64,000 bases of DNA, from contig JAITYX010000025.1 of NCBI GenBank assembly GCA_021018815.1, forward strand, positions 6,758,001 to 6,822,000. Direction: 5' to 3'. Below, piece by piece: positions 24,326-33,756 of this stretch. Each line of letters begins with the position of its first letter. Position 1 is the stretch's first letter. A program made the position numbers and the translations under genes. The notes beneath the pieces were generated by a model. The model ran no database searches and had not been told where the DNA came from. It was given only the letters and a program-made list of their open reading frames with translations. This DNA is from Talinum fruticosum. Taxonomy: Eukaryota > Streptophyta > Magnoliopsida > Caryophyllales > Talinaceae.

Positions 24326-25652
24326 ACTCTTGGAGCAAAAGCACCCATCGGATAAGGCGAGGCTTAGAATCCAATTTCTTCATGAGATGTTTGATGGCGG
24401 CATGATCGGTGAAAACTATCACCTTGGAGTTGGTCAAGTAGGAACGGAACTTCTCCAAGGCAAAAACAACCGCTAAGAACTCTTTCTTTGTGATGGCATA
24501 GTTGCATAGTGTATAGCATAGGGCTTGCCATCTTTCCTTTGCCCTAAAACAGCCCCCAATGCAAAGTCACTTGCATCACACATCACTTCAAATGGAAGAC
24601 TGCAATCCGAGGCTTGCATAATAGGAGCCATAATCAAAGCCTCTTTTAACCTGTTGAAAGAACTCAAGCACACATCATCAAATACAAAAGGCATATCTTT
24701 GACAAGAAATTGGGTGGGAGGCCTAGCAATTTTAAAAAATCTTTAATGAACCGCCGGTAGAAACCGACGTGTCCAAGAAAACTCCTCACACCCTTAACAG
24801 ATGTAGTTGGAGGTAATTTGTCAATTACCTCTACCTTTGCTTTGTCAACTTTAATGCCTTTATTGGAAACCACATGACCTAGGACAACACCCTCTTGTAC
24901 TATAAAATGACACTTTTCCCAATTGAAGACCAAATTCACTTCCTCACATCTAGACAACACCTTAGAAAGATTTTTCAAACAATGATCAAAGGTGGTACCA
25001 TAGACAGAAAAATCATCCATAAAGACCTCCATAATATCCTCAATAAAATCAGAGAAAATAGCCATCATGCAACATTGAAAAGTAGCGGTTGCATTACACA
25101 TCCTAAAAGGCATTCTCCTATATGCAAATGTTCCATAAAGACAAGTAAAGGTGGTCTTCTCTTGGTCACTAGGGTGGATCGGGATTTGGAAAAACCCGAA
25201 ATACCCATCTAGATAACAAAAGTATGAATTCTTTACAAGTCTTTCAAGCATTTGGTTAATGAAGGGAAGAGGGAAATGGTCTTTACAGGTTGCATTATTC
25301 AACTTCCGATAATCAATGCACATTCTCCAACTCAGTAATCTGTCCTAGTGGGAATCAATTCATTATTCTCATTCTTAACAACAATCATCCCCCATTTCTT
25401 AGGCACAACATGAACCAGGATCACCCATTCACTATCGGAGATCGGATAGATGATACCGACCTCAAGCAATTTCAAGACCTCTTTCTTTATCACCTCTTTC
25501 ATGTTAGGGTTTAACCTTATTTGATGTTCAATGGTGGGTTTATAATTATCTTCCATTAAAATCTTATGCATGCAAACTGAAGGATGAATGCCCTTAAGGT
25601 CATCTATGGTATAGCCAATAGCCTTACAATGTAATCTAAGGACTCTCGACAA
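24228..25652 (-). pseudogene. Athila reverse transcriptase and RNase H
   Basis: RT at 25652-24664 in two frames, broken near 25325: an N-terminal block with GIIYPISDSEWV, then CIDYRKLNNATCKDHFPLPF, QIPIHPSDQEKTTF, and the polymerase motif FMDDFSVYG with its two Asp codons at 25012-25017. FMDD, not YMDD, is usual for Athila. RNase H follows at 24694-24228 with [19 protein letters not shown] (first catalytic Asp), then [14 protein letters not shown]. Several motif residues are substituted: the PFRMCNATATF block has Arg-Met and Thr where relatives have Gly-Leu and Pro. Frameshifts make the domain inactive as read. Confidence 0.9.
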
Positions 25653-26400
25653 AGCATCAATTTCGAAGCACTCAAATTTGCATTCACAATCATGGGATAA
25701 GAAGAATTTGGGCCAAGAAATTCATACCTTAGGGAGGAAAGGAGAGGTTTCAATTCTACCTTGGGAGCTTTATTCCCATCAATGGTTGGCTCACGTTTAC
25801 CTTCATTCAACAACTTCTCCACCTTTTCCAGCTTTGGTGGGATTTTTGGCGATGACTCCAAGAGTTGAGCACAAATGACAACTTTGGGATCAATATCCCT
25901 AGTTGTACTATTATTCAACAAGCAAAACTCAAGAGGATTGTTAGAGCTCAAATTAGTACTATCTTCCCTTAAAATGGAATCAATGATATCCACTCTAAAA
26001 CAATCATCGGTAAATGAAGGGAATGTAGTAGCGTTAAACAAATTAAACTTAGCTCTTTCATCTCCAATACAAAAGGACATTCTCCCATATTTCACATTAA
26101 TGCAACACCCAGCAGTAGCCATGAAAGACCTCCCAAGAATAATGGGGGTACGGGTGTCTTCCTCCATCTCTAAACTCATAAAGTCAACAGGTATAAAGAA
26201 ACCTCCTAACTTAATGGGGACATCCTCTAATATTCCAATGGAGAACTTGATCGAATGATAGGCCAATTGGAGGGAAATGGTAGTGGGTTTCAGCTCACCC
26301 ATACCAAGCTTTTGGGACAAAGATAAAGGTATTAGGCTCACACTTGATCCCAAATCACACAAAGCATGGTCAATGGAGATCTTTCCTACCTCACAAGGAA
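25653..26400 (-). pseudogene. Athila aspartic protease and linker
   Basis: The retropepsin-like core is at 26362-26030: CDLGSSVSLIPLSLSQKLG, where D-L-G-S-S is the catalytic Asp motif. A flap-like stretch follows, then RTPIILGRSFMATAGCCI, the C-terminal ILGR motif of plant Ty3/gypsy proteases. The remainder to about 25653 is the variable linker to RT. The enzyme would cut the Gag-Pol polyprotein. The block is open for over 250 codons, the best-preserved frame in pol. Confidence 0.85.
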
Positions 26401-26455
26401 TAGTGAAACTACCGAGGTCCTTAAGCTTAGGGGAAGCTTGTTTTGGAGTATGGCA

Positions 26456-28143
26456 CTACATCTGTTCGATCAAAGCTATGGTCTCATGCTCTTCTAAATT
26501 TCTGTTATTGGACATAATTTCTTTCAAGAACTTAGCATAAGAAGGCATTTGAGGCAAAGTATCGGTGAAGGGAATATTAATGTGGAGTTTCTTAAGGACC
26601 TCTAAAAACTTCCTAAATTGTTTATCATTTTTAGTCTTAGCCAATATTTGTGGGAAAGGCAAAGGTGGAGTATAGATTCTTTGGTAATTTTTGTTCGGTC
26701 ATTAGGAGTTTCACTCTCATTCTGCAGAATAACATCTACCAAAGACTCTTTGGAGGGTAAAGGCACCTCCTCATTCACAACATCATGCAAACTCACATCA
26801 TTCTCATCATTCTCAACAACATTTTCATTATGCACCTTAATGACCACATGATCACCACTAGCACCCTTAGGCCCCGTCAATTGTGTCCCACTCCTTAAAG
26901 TTATGGCATTACATTGGTCCCTAGGGTTAGGCAACGGTTGGCTAGGAAGCTTACCTGGAGGACTAGAGGAAGAGTGTGCTTGGCTAGTAATTCGAGTTTC
27001 AAGCATCTTATTATGAGTGGCTAAGATTTCAACTTTTGAAGCTTATTGCTTGATAATCTCATCTTGCTTTTGTTGAGCCAAAAGCATGCTTTCCATCATG
27101 ACCTCCAAGTTAGACTTTTGGGTTACTTGGGGTTGGGTAGGTCTTTGAAAACCAGGGTGGGTGGTCTTTGGACTTGTTGTGAACCCATGGGATTGTTGTT
27201 CCAGTAGGAAAAAATTATGGTGATACCTCAATCTTGGGTTATAGAAATTGGACAATGGGTCAAAGTTTGACCTTAGGTTCGGTTTGCCAATAAAATTGGC
27301 TTTGTTAGTCGGTTCACTACTAGCCATACCCACAGGACAAAACAAAGTCTCATGTTCATAATAATTGCAAGAAGCACATGGAAGGGGAGGGGCAACATTC
27401 ACTTTCAATCGATCCATTTTTTAGTTATAGCAACTATTTTAGCAGAAAGGATAGAAACTACATCAACATCAAACTTACCTCCTGTTATGTTGGAACGGGG
27501 CTTGGACCATTAAAAGTTGTTTACCGCCATCCGCTCAATCAAGGTGTGGAGCTCATCAACAGACTTGCACATAATGTTCCCTCCAGTCGTAGCAAGAATG
27601 GTGGCTCTCAAGTGATCATCAACCCCATTGTAGAAAGCTTGAATGGGGACCCATGTGTCAAATCCATGTTGTGGGTATTGGCGAAGGAGATCTTTGAACC
27701 TCTCCCATGCTTCATATAGCGTCTCATTCGGCTCTAGGACAAAGGTGGAAATTTGGTTCCTCAAACTGGTCAACTTACTTGATGGGAAGTATTTCGCCAA
27801 CACTTGCAAGTACATCAAGTGTGTTGATGGAGTTCGTCGGAAGAAAATCTAGCCACTCCCATGCCCTTCCTTCAAGTGAGAACAGAAATAGTCTCAACTT
27901 GATTGCATCCGGTGAAGCCCCGTTCGCCTTGAAAGTGTCATATGCTTGGCGAAAAATGCAGAGGTGTCGGTTGGGGTCTTCGTCGAGGAGGCCATGGAAA
28001 GGAGTGAATGTCACCAAGTTGATGAGGGAGTTCTTCAGCTCAAAGTCATTGGCCACCATATTAGGAACATTGATGGCCGTCGGCTGATTAGTGACATTAG
28101 GTGTCACATATTGCCCAAAAGTTCTTCTTTGTTCCTCAACCAT
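26456..28143 (-). pseudogene. Athila gag
   Basis: Starts near 28143 (MVEEQRRTFGQYVTP). The Retrotrans_gag core spans a frameshift near 27800: LINLVTFTPFHGLLDEDPNR and GRAWEWLDFLP, then FPSSKLTSLRNQISTFV and WERFKDLLRQYPQHGF. A CCHC zinc knuckle, CASCNYYEHETLFC, fits C-x2-C-x4-H-x4-C at 27378-27337. Then come a Gln/Pro-rich linker and two motifs typical of Athila, PNPRDQCNAITLRSG near 26930 and FRKFLEVLKKLHINIPF near 26600. Gag would package the RNA into particles. At least three frame changes break it. Confidence 0.88.
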
Positions 28144-28400
28144 CTTGGGGTTTTGCTTGGAGTTTTGCTTGGAGTTTGCTTCTTGCTTCTTCCTAGCCTT
28201 CTCTAGCCCTTTCTTCTTCCTTCTAGAGTGGAAGATTCGCTCAATTTTTCTGGATCAAACTTGAACAATTGAGCTTTTTGCATGCAAAGAGAGAAAACCT
28301 AGCAAGAACAAAAACAAAATTACCAACGCAATCAAAACAGAAAAAGAATATAAAAACTTAGTCAATTTGAGAATATTCGTCCGGCTACTAATGATAGAGT

Positions 28401-28417
28401 CCTCGGCAACGGCGCCA
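28401..28417 (-). other. Primer binding site, tRNA-Asp type
   Basis: The minus strand reads TGGCGCCGTTGCCGAGG seven bases after the 5' LTR end. It is complementary to the 3' end of plant tRNA-Asp(GUC) including CCA, with one apparent mismatch (GAGG where GGGG would pair). This primer is characteristic of Athila elements and confirms element orientation. Confidence 0.88.
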
Positions 28418-28423
28418 AACACT

Positions 28424-29747
28424 TGACAGGCCCCAAGCACACGGTGTATGGTTGTAGCTAGCCAAGGTAGATCTCACAAAGACTCAATTTTAGCAACGCA
28501 ATAAACTAGCCCTCTACTCAATTGCTAAGCTAATCGGGTTTTAAGAGTAGGTTCTTTCTCTAATCTAATTCTAAAACAAAAATCAAGAAAACTAATGTAA
28601 GATTTAATCAATAGATAAAACATCTACGGCTTTGATCTCCTAACGCAATGAGTTTGATTATTAAAACATAATTTGTGCAATCATTCTTTCAAGTGAATCA
28701 AGGATCGATAATCACAAAATTCTACCGCTTTTTTATGCTTAATAGAATTGCTCTAATTAACCTATCAAACAACTTTCGTATGCCTTTTAAGTTAATTAAA
28801 GTTAAAGATTTTAAATTATCAAAGTGATCACCTAATTTACTATTTTTTCTCAAATTTCATAAACTAGGTAGAAAGGTTGGTTGTCGGATTATTCTATTTC
28901 ACTTTTTAATACATGATAGATTAATCTCTAAACACAAGTATTCTAGGCCTTCAAAGTACATGATAGATTAATCTCTAAACACAAGTATTCCAGGCCTTCG
29001 AAACACTCATGAACATGATAAACACAACCTTCTATTGATCAAAATCAGAATTTAAGCACAAATCATGGAAAACTAATCAAACTTCATTGTTTCGGATTAC
29101 AAATCCCTAGAAAAACTAACTACTCACACATGATTATTGAAAACTTAATAAAAATCCAATACATGGAAATTAAACAGACAAATAGCAAGAAACGAAGAAG
29201 TAAGATGATAGACTTGAAGTACTCCACTTGAATCTCTCGTCTTCGAATGGAATCTCGCAACTACTTCAGTCTTCTTCTTCAATCTTCAAAATTCGGTTTG
29301 ATGTGGAAGAATGAAAAAGGATAATGGATGAATGGAGGTTGAACTACTGATGGATTACTGGACTAGATGCCTTGAAAAACAGCGGAAAATAAGCTTAAAT
29401 CAGCAATTAACGAGCAATCAAGAGCCGAAACCATCAAAACCGAATCGTCTCGGCAGAATTTACCGCCAACACGGGCCATGTCCGCCAACACGGGCCGTGT
29501 CCACCGACACGGGCTGCCCGTGTTGGTTGCTCGGCATATGAAAACTTGACGGAAATGCTGAAAGCGGGTCGTGTCCACCGACACGGCCAACCCGTGTTCG
29601 ATGTAAAGGCTCTTAGGCAAGCTCACCTCCAACACCAACATAGCTCATGAAACCGAAAATGGAGTATAAACACACTCCAATTAATCGAATTTCCCAAAGA
29701 AAAGTATCAAAATGCCTAAGAAACTAATGCATTTCATGCATTTATCA
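28424..29747 (-). repeat. 5' LTR of the Athila element
   Basis: 1324 bp, TGATAAATGCATG at its 5' end on the minus strand and GGCCTGTCA at the 3' end. It contains paired GGCCGTGTCCACCGACACGG-type motifs at 29468-29525 and near 29568-29600. A 47-bp piece (28910-28956) is repeated directly at 28957-29003 but is single in the other LTR, so it arose after insertion. Confidence 0.92.
28910..29003. repeat. 47-bp tandem duplication private to one LTR
   Basis: Two adjacent copies of a block beginning TACATGATAGATTAATCTC. The second copy differs by a C in CCAGGCC and by the last bases. The 3' LTR has one copy at about 10137, which dates the event after integration. Confidence 0.85.
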
Positions 29748-29765
29748 TTAACCATTTACATTAAG

Positions 29766-30065
29766 TTACAATTCTAAGTTGAGATGTAGTGTATTTACTC
29801 GTATATCAATTCCTAGGTTTTCCTTAACCGATTCAAGGACTTTGCTCCAATGAGGGTAGTTGATGTTCATGTGTATGCGGGTTATTGCACCAACATAGCT
29901 CATGAAGCGAGTTGCACGCTCCTCTACCTGGTTATGGTGCTCATCAAATTGGAACCTGGTAAAGATAATTGGATCTTCTCTGCTACGTGCCAACTTCTCC
30001 TTATTCATTATTATTCGTCTCCTCGTCTTCTTTGTAACTTTGGAAGGATCCATTTTATACTGCAC
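29766..30065 (-). pseudogene. TNP1/Transposase_24-like N-terminal exon of CACTA C
   Basis: Encodes KKTRRRIIMNKEKLARSRED and, later, GAITRIHMNINYPHWSKVLE, which match the N-terminal block of CACTA TNP1-like proteins: a basic stretch, then a conserved Trp in a hydrophobic helix. After GIDIR the sequence reads GTAAATAC, a plausible splice donor. If used, the Athila element 50-60 bases further sits in an intron and the next exon is at about 9600 (NLDVKESD). The start codon is uncertain; short Lys/Arg/Glu-rich frames upstream at 30670-30560 could be an earlier exon. Confidence 0.7.
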
Positions 30066-31256
30066 TAATCACTAAATTAGTGAGGTTATTGTCCTCATAA
30101 TCAATATAACACAAGATAGCTCACAATGGCTACTAATTAAGATACACCCATCATTACATAATGTGCACCATTAACAATACATCTTTGCACATTAAGTATC
30201 CACTTTCATTTGAAAATCAATTTACGTGCAAACGTATGAATGTAAAATGAAAAATAAGTACTTAATTAAAACTATCACATTCACATAGTGATTTTTCTTG
30301 ATTTTTAAAATGAAATTTAGTGATAATTTATCAACTAAATTTTACTAATTAACTTCAAAGTACCTTTTTTATTTTTTATTTTTCCATCATCATATTCCAA
30401 CATTGAAACATCAAAAAGAAATTACAAAGCAATGTCTTATAAATTAACATTCATAATCTCACCAAATGCTTCTAAGAAGCTTAATCGAACATTTAAACAG
30501 AACCATAACTCCACTATTACATTTTTAATACTACTATTGACATTAATCCTATACTTAGCTGCTATCCCTCACTTCCCATGTCCCCTCGGTCTTCTTTCAC
30601 TCTCTTCCTCCTCCTCTGTCTTTCTCCTCCTGGCAGCCTTCGCCTTATCTTCCTGGAGAGCCACCACCATGTAATAGCTTCTCAATCTCCTTAAATCAAA
30701 CCGGGCAATTGAATCCTCAAAGTAAGAGCACTAATACCCTCCACTATAACAATGGCAATGTAGCCCTAAAGTAAAGATCACACATGCAATAGGCAATTAA
30801 ATCAAACTGGGTAAAACCAACAAAGAAAAACAAACTAAGTCATTACTGATTTTAATTCGCTCAACTTTTATTTCCCTAAACCCTAAACTCTAAACCAAAT
30901 ATCATTCTATTTCCCTAAACCCTAAACCCTAAACCCATTTGTCAAAATTCAATTAACCAATTTTGTAAATAAATTAAAGTGAAAAATAAGAGAGGGAGAA
31001 AGAAGTTTCATACCGAGTGGCAGCAATGACGGCAAGAGTGAGCGAGAGAGAGCAACAACCAAAGACAGCGAGAGGCTAGAGCGAGAGTCAAGAGCAGAGT
31101 AGCGAGTAGAGAGTATAGAGCGAGAGTAGAGAGAGCAAGAATGGAGAGAAAGAGTAGACAATGGAGAGCATGCAACAAGAGTGGAGAGTAAGAGTAGAGT
31201 AGAGAGCAAGAGTGGAGTGTAGAACGGAGCCATACCTAATTTTCCTAAAACCTAAA
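30066..31256. other. Upstream region of the CACTA C gene
   Basis: No recognised protein domain. It contains a purine-rich tract at 31015-31210 (GAGAGTAGAGAGCAAGAGTG type) and the telomere-like repeat at 30913-30936. By position it would hold the promoter and 5' untranslated part of the TNP1/ULP1 gene. Confidence 0.5.
30913..30936. repeat. Telomere-like (CCCTAAA)3 CCC
   Basis: Three perfect plant telomere units plus CCC, with a degenerate pair at 30878-30892. In plants such telo boxes occur in 5' regions of some genes, and here the site lies upstream of a transposon gene. The run is too short to suggest a chromosome end. Confidence 0.9.
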
Positions 31257-31539
31257 AAATATGATAGACTTATTACTCGCGGTTTTTCACGTAACCATAA
31301 TAGAACTTTTACTACGGTTCAGTGAAAGAACCGTAGTAATAGGGAACACCTATTACTACGATTCTTCCAGAGTGAACCGTAGTAAAAGTTGAGACCTGAC
31401 CTATTACTATGGTTCAATAAAAGAATTGTAGTAATAGGTGAATTTTATTTATAAAATGACACCGCCTCATTTATTAGTACGATTTATGTTTTTAAATGTT
31501 GTAAAAGGCCCGTAATAAAAGGTCATTACTATAGTAGTG
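31257..31539. repeat. Subterminal repeats and TIR of CACTA C
   Basis: Copies of ACTACGGTTC and GAACCGTAGT alternate. One perfect hairpin has 10-bp arms at 31311-31320 and 31328-31337 with a 7-base loop; further diverged copies follow at about 31356-31430. The block closes with CTATAGTAGTG. Confidence 0.8.
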
Positions 31540-31634
31540 CTTAGCTCTTTCTTGCCAAAAGTTTTTATGTAATTTGATCAAAAGTGGACCAATCCCTTTC
31601 CATGATATGTATGATTCTATATGTTAGGGATTAT

Positions 31635-32095
31635 CGGGAAGAGGGGATTTTACGACGAAATTAGCAACATGGCAAGCTCAAGACTTACCCGAAAGGGCTA
31701 GTAATACATGAGAGTTTGCTTGGATTTGAACAATTGATATTATGCCAAACCTAAAGATTTTTCCCCGGTAAATTTCTCATGATGCCATGCCTACAAAAGG
31801 TAACCTTATTAAGCGTGGTATTAACTTAGATCCAATTTGTCCTTTGTTTCATTCAGATATTGAATCACACAACTATCTATCTACCCAAGTGTCCTATAAC
31901 TAGGGTTACTTGGGAGTTAGCATTCCAATTTAAATTGCTAGGTTTGAATGACGACGAACTTGACTACACCTCTGTCGGGGATTTTTGTAGTTTATACATT
32001 CGAGAGAATATAGTTACACAAAGTCTTCACATACTCTTTCTTCTATGGATGATATGGAAAACACGTAATGCTCGTTATTTTAAAGAATGAGAATT
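31635..32095 (+). pseudogene. LINE-type fragment with zf-RVT domain
   Basis: Degenerate end of a plant non-LTR retrotransposon reading frame. One frame gives GRGDFTTKLATWQAQDL, then IMPNLKIFPR with a stop, then AMPTKGNLIKRGINLDPICP. These match the zf-RVT pattern of PTxxNLxxRG followed by a Cys/His-containing block. A further frame at 31860-32090 has LLWMIWKTRNARYFKE, the usual motif after zf-RVT. Conserved Cys/His residues of the finger are partly lost (CPLFHSDIES). It sits between the end of CACTA C and element B. Confidence 0.7.
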
Positions 32096-32204
32096 TCAAC
32101 TTTTCCTGAATAATATATAAATTTTTGAAGCATGTAACTATCACAAGTTGTCAAAGAAGACCATATATTGAAAAATATGAAAATTGCATATATAAGGTAA
32201 CTCA

Positions 32205-33520
32205 CATAAATGGCCTTAGATTTCTGGTCAACCTATTCGTCCTTTTTTGTCTTGTGGGTTCGTGAAAATAGTTGGGTCGGTAGAGGAAGAACTCCTTTAA
32301 GCTCCTTCATCTAAATACAAAAAAGTTAGTAGAGATTCAATTTACTAATATGAACATGTTAATAGTTGCATGGCGTAATCACTAAAGGGGTATGTACCAA
32401 TCGTCGCTTATGCTCCGTCATAGGGATTGAGCCACAAGTATGAAGCGATGAACCAAGTTCACCTTGATCAGCATTGCGGTTTTTCCGAGCCTCGCTCACG
32501 GAACTTCTTGTACTCAACAGTTTCCCAATATTCTAACAACTCTCGCCAGTAGTTGTCATCTAACCATTTCGGCTTCTTCTTATTTTTCCTTGCTTTCATC
32601 ATGAAGTCCTTCAATCTATCAATTCCTTTCTTCTCAAAATTTCTTCTTATTTGGACTTCATCGGTTGGAGAGCAAGTGTAAAATTTCTGTACAAATGAAA
32701 ACGTAGTTTATAAGTTATGAAATTATAATATAATGCTCAAACATACACAATAAGTCATTATGATACCTCAAATTTAGAAAACTAAAGATTTGTCATTACC
32801 TTGAACTCGGAAAACCAAAGATCACGTTGTGATCAAGGAACTTTACCCCATGTAGGCCATGCTCCATCATACTTGCTTTGGAAGATGTGGAAAATCATGC
32901 CCACAACTTTATCAACGGGGAAGAACCTAATCAAGAAACATATAAAATAGTTAGTTATAATATTCTACTATTAAGCTTAATTTATTTTATTACTTATTAT
33001 CGCACTTACCCTTCACCATCCGGCTCAATCCGAATCTTTTCCCAGCTGCTAGCATTGCTTGATTCAAGACTATCATGCTTGTTGCCTACATCGGTTGCTC
33101 CCATCATTTGTAGGCCTTTGTGGTGGCCTTTGTTCGGAACCAATGTGGATGCGTGGTATAAGGGTCGTACCATATTGGTTATATGCGTACGTATGGGGCG
33201 GGTTTGAGTATATATGAACATGTTGAGAATATGGAGGGTTTGGGATGAATGACTCACCCATTGGACTTTGCATGTGAGGGATGTTTGGAGGTTGGAAATA
33301 AGGAGGGTTGGGAATGAATGACCCACCCATTGGAGTTTGGTTGTAAGGGGAGTATGGAGAGAGTGCTCCACCTACAGGAGACTGAAGGTATGGAGGGTTT
33401 TGAGGGGGCTAGAAGTGCTTACATCATTACCTTCACCATCGGTATTGACATTTCTAACCCTTCATCGAGTAGCCGATCTTTTCGACCTGCCTCTACCTCG
33501 CTCCATAATTCCTAACATAA
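32205..33520 (-). pseudogene. TNP1-like gene of CACTA B
   Basis: Counterpart of 1684-2990 in element A. It begins MERGRGRSKRSAT near 33513, then a Pro/Ser-rich exon. The next block, about 32930-32790, has VDKVVGMIFHIFQSKYDGAW. That is followed by about 32690-32400 with RLKDFMMKARKNKKKPKWL-like sequence, and 32313-32215 with KELKGVLPLPTQLFS. Stops occur where A is open, for example in the block before WFSEFK. The last exon is missing. Confidence 0.75.
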
Positions 33521-33756
33521 ACAACATAAACACATTAGTAAACATACAACGGTTAAAGTGATTCAATATAAAACAACATATAAACATTAGTAAACATATA
33601 AACATGTAAGTGTTAGATATATATATTCTTCTATTAAGAAAATACGCTTTACTCAATCGAAATTGTTTCACGTTCAATACATTAATAAGAATTCATTTGA
33701 TTACAACATAAATTAAAGTGATACAATATAAAACAACATAAAAAGAATGTCATCAA

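Larger units (their letters stand above)
9645..29747 (-). mobile_element. Athila-type Ty3/gypsy LTR retrotransposon, about 20.1 kb
   Basis: On the minus strand: 5' LTR 29747-28424, tRNA-Asp-type primer site 28417-28401, gag, protease, reverse transcriptase, RNase H and integrase (28143 to about 22890), a GC-rich spacer, four tandem units each with the extra 3' ORF (about 22100-11930), a purine-rich tract next to the 3' LTR, and 3' LTR 11069-9645. Ends are TGATAA and TGACA. Flanks share TTAA (TTAAT left, TTAAC right), an imperfect 5-bp target duplication. The Asp-type primer site, the FMDD polymerase motif and the 3' ORF family place it in the Athila lineage. The coding regions are broken throughout. 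The length is about twice what one copy of the 3' unit would give for this lineage. Confidence 0.92.
29748..31539 (-). mobile_element. CACTA transposon C, 5' half
   Basis: Holds the first recognisable exon of the TNP1/ULP1 gene (30065-29766), upstream DNA, and a terminal region whose last bases are GGTCATTACTATAGTAGTG at 31521-31539, i.e. CACTACTATAG read inward. The 280 bases inside the end contain repeated TATTACTACGGTTC-like motifs in both orientations, which are the expected subterminal repeats. These differ from the GTCGCT motifs of element A, so C is a separate CACTA family. Confidence 0.78.

Noticed and set aside
30878..30936. Chromosome-end sequence
   Set aside because: Only a few telomere units, embedded in a transposon and flanked by non-telomeric DNA.
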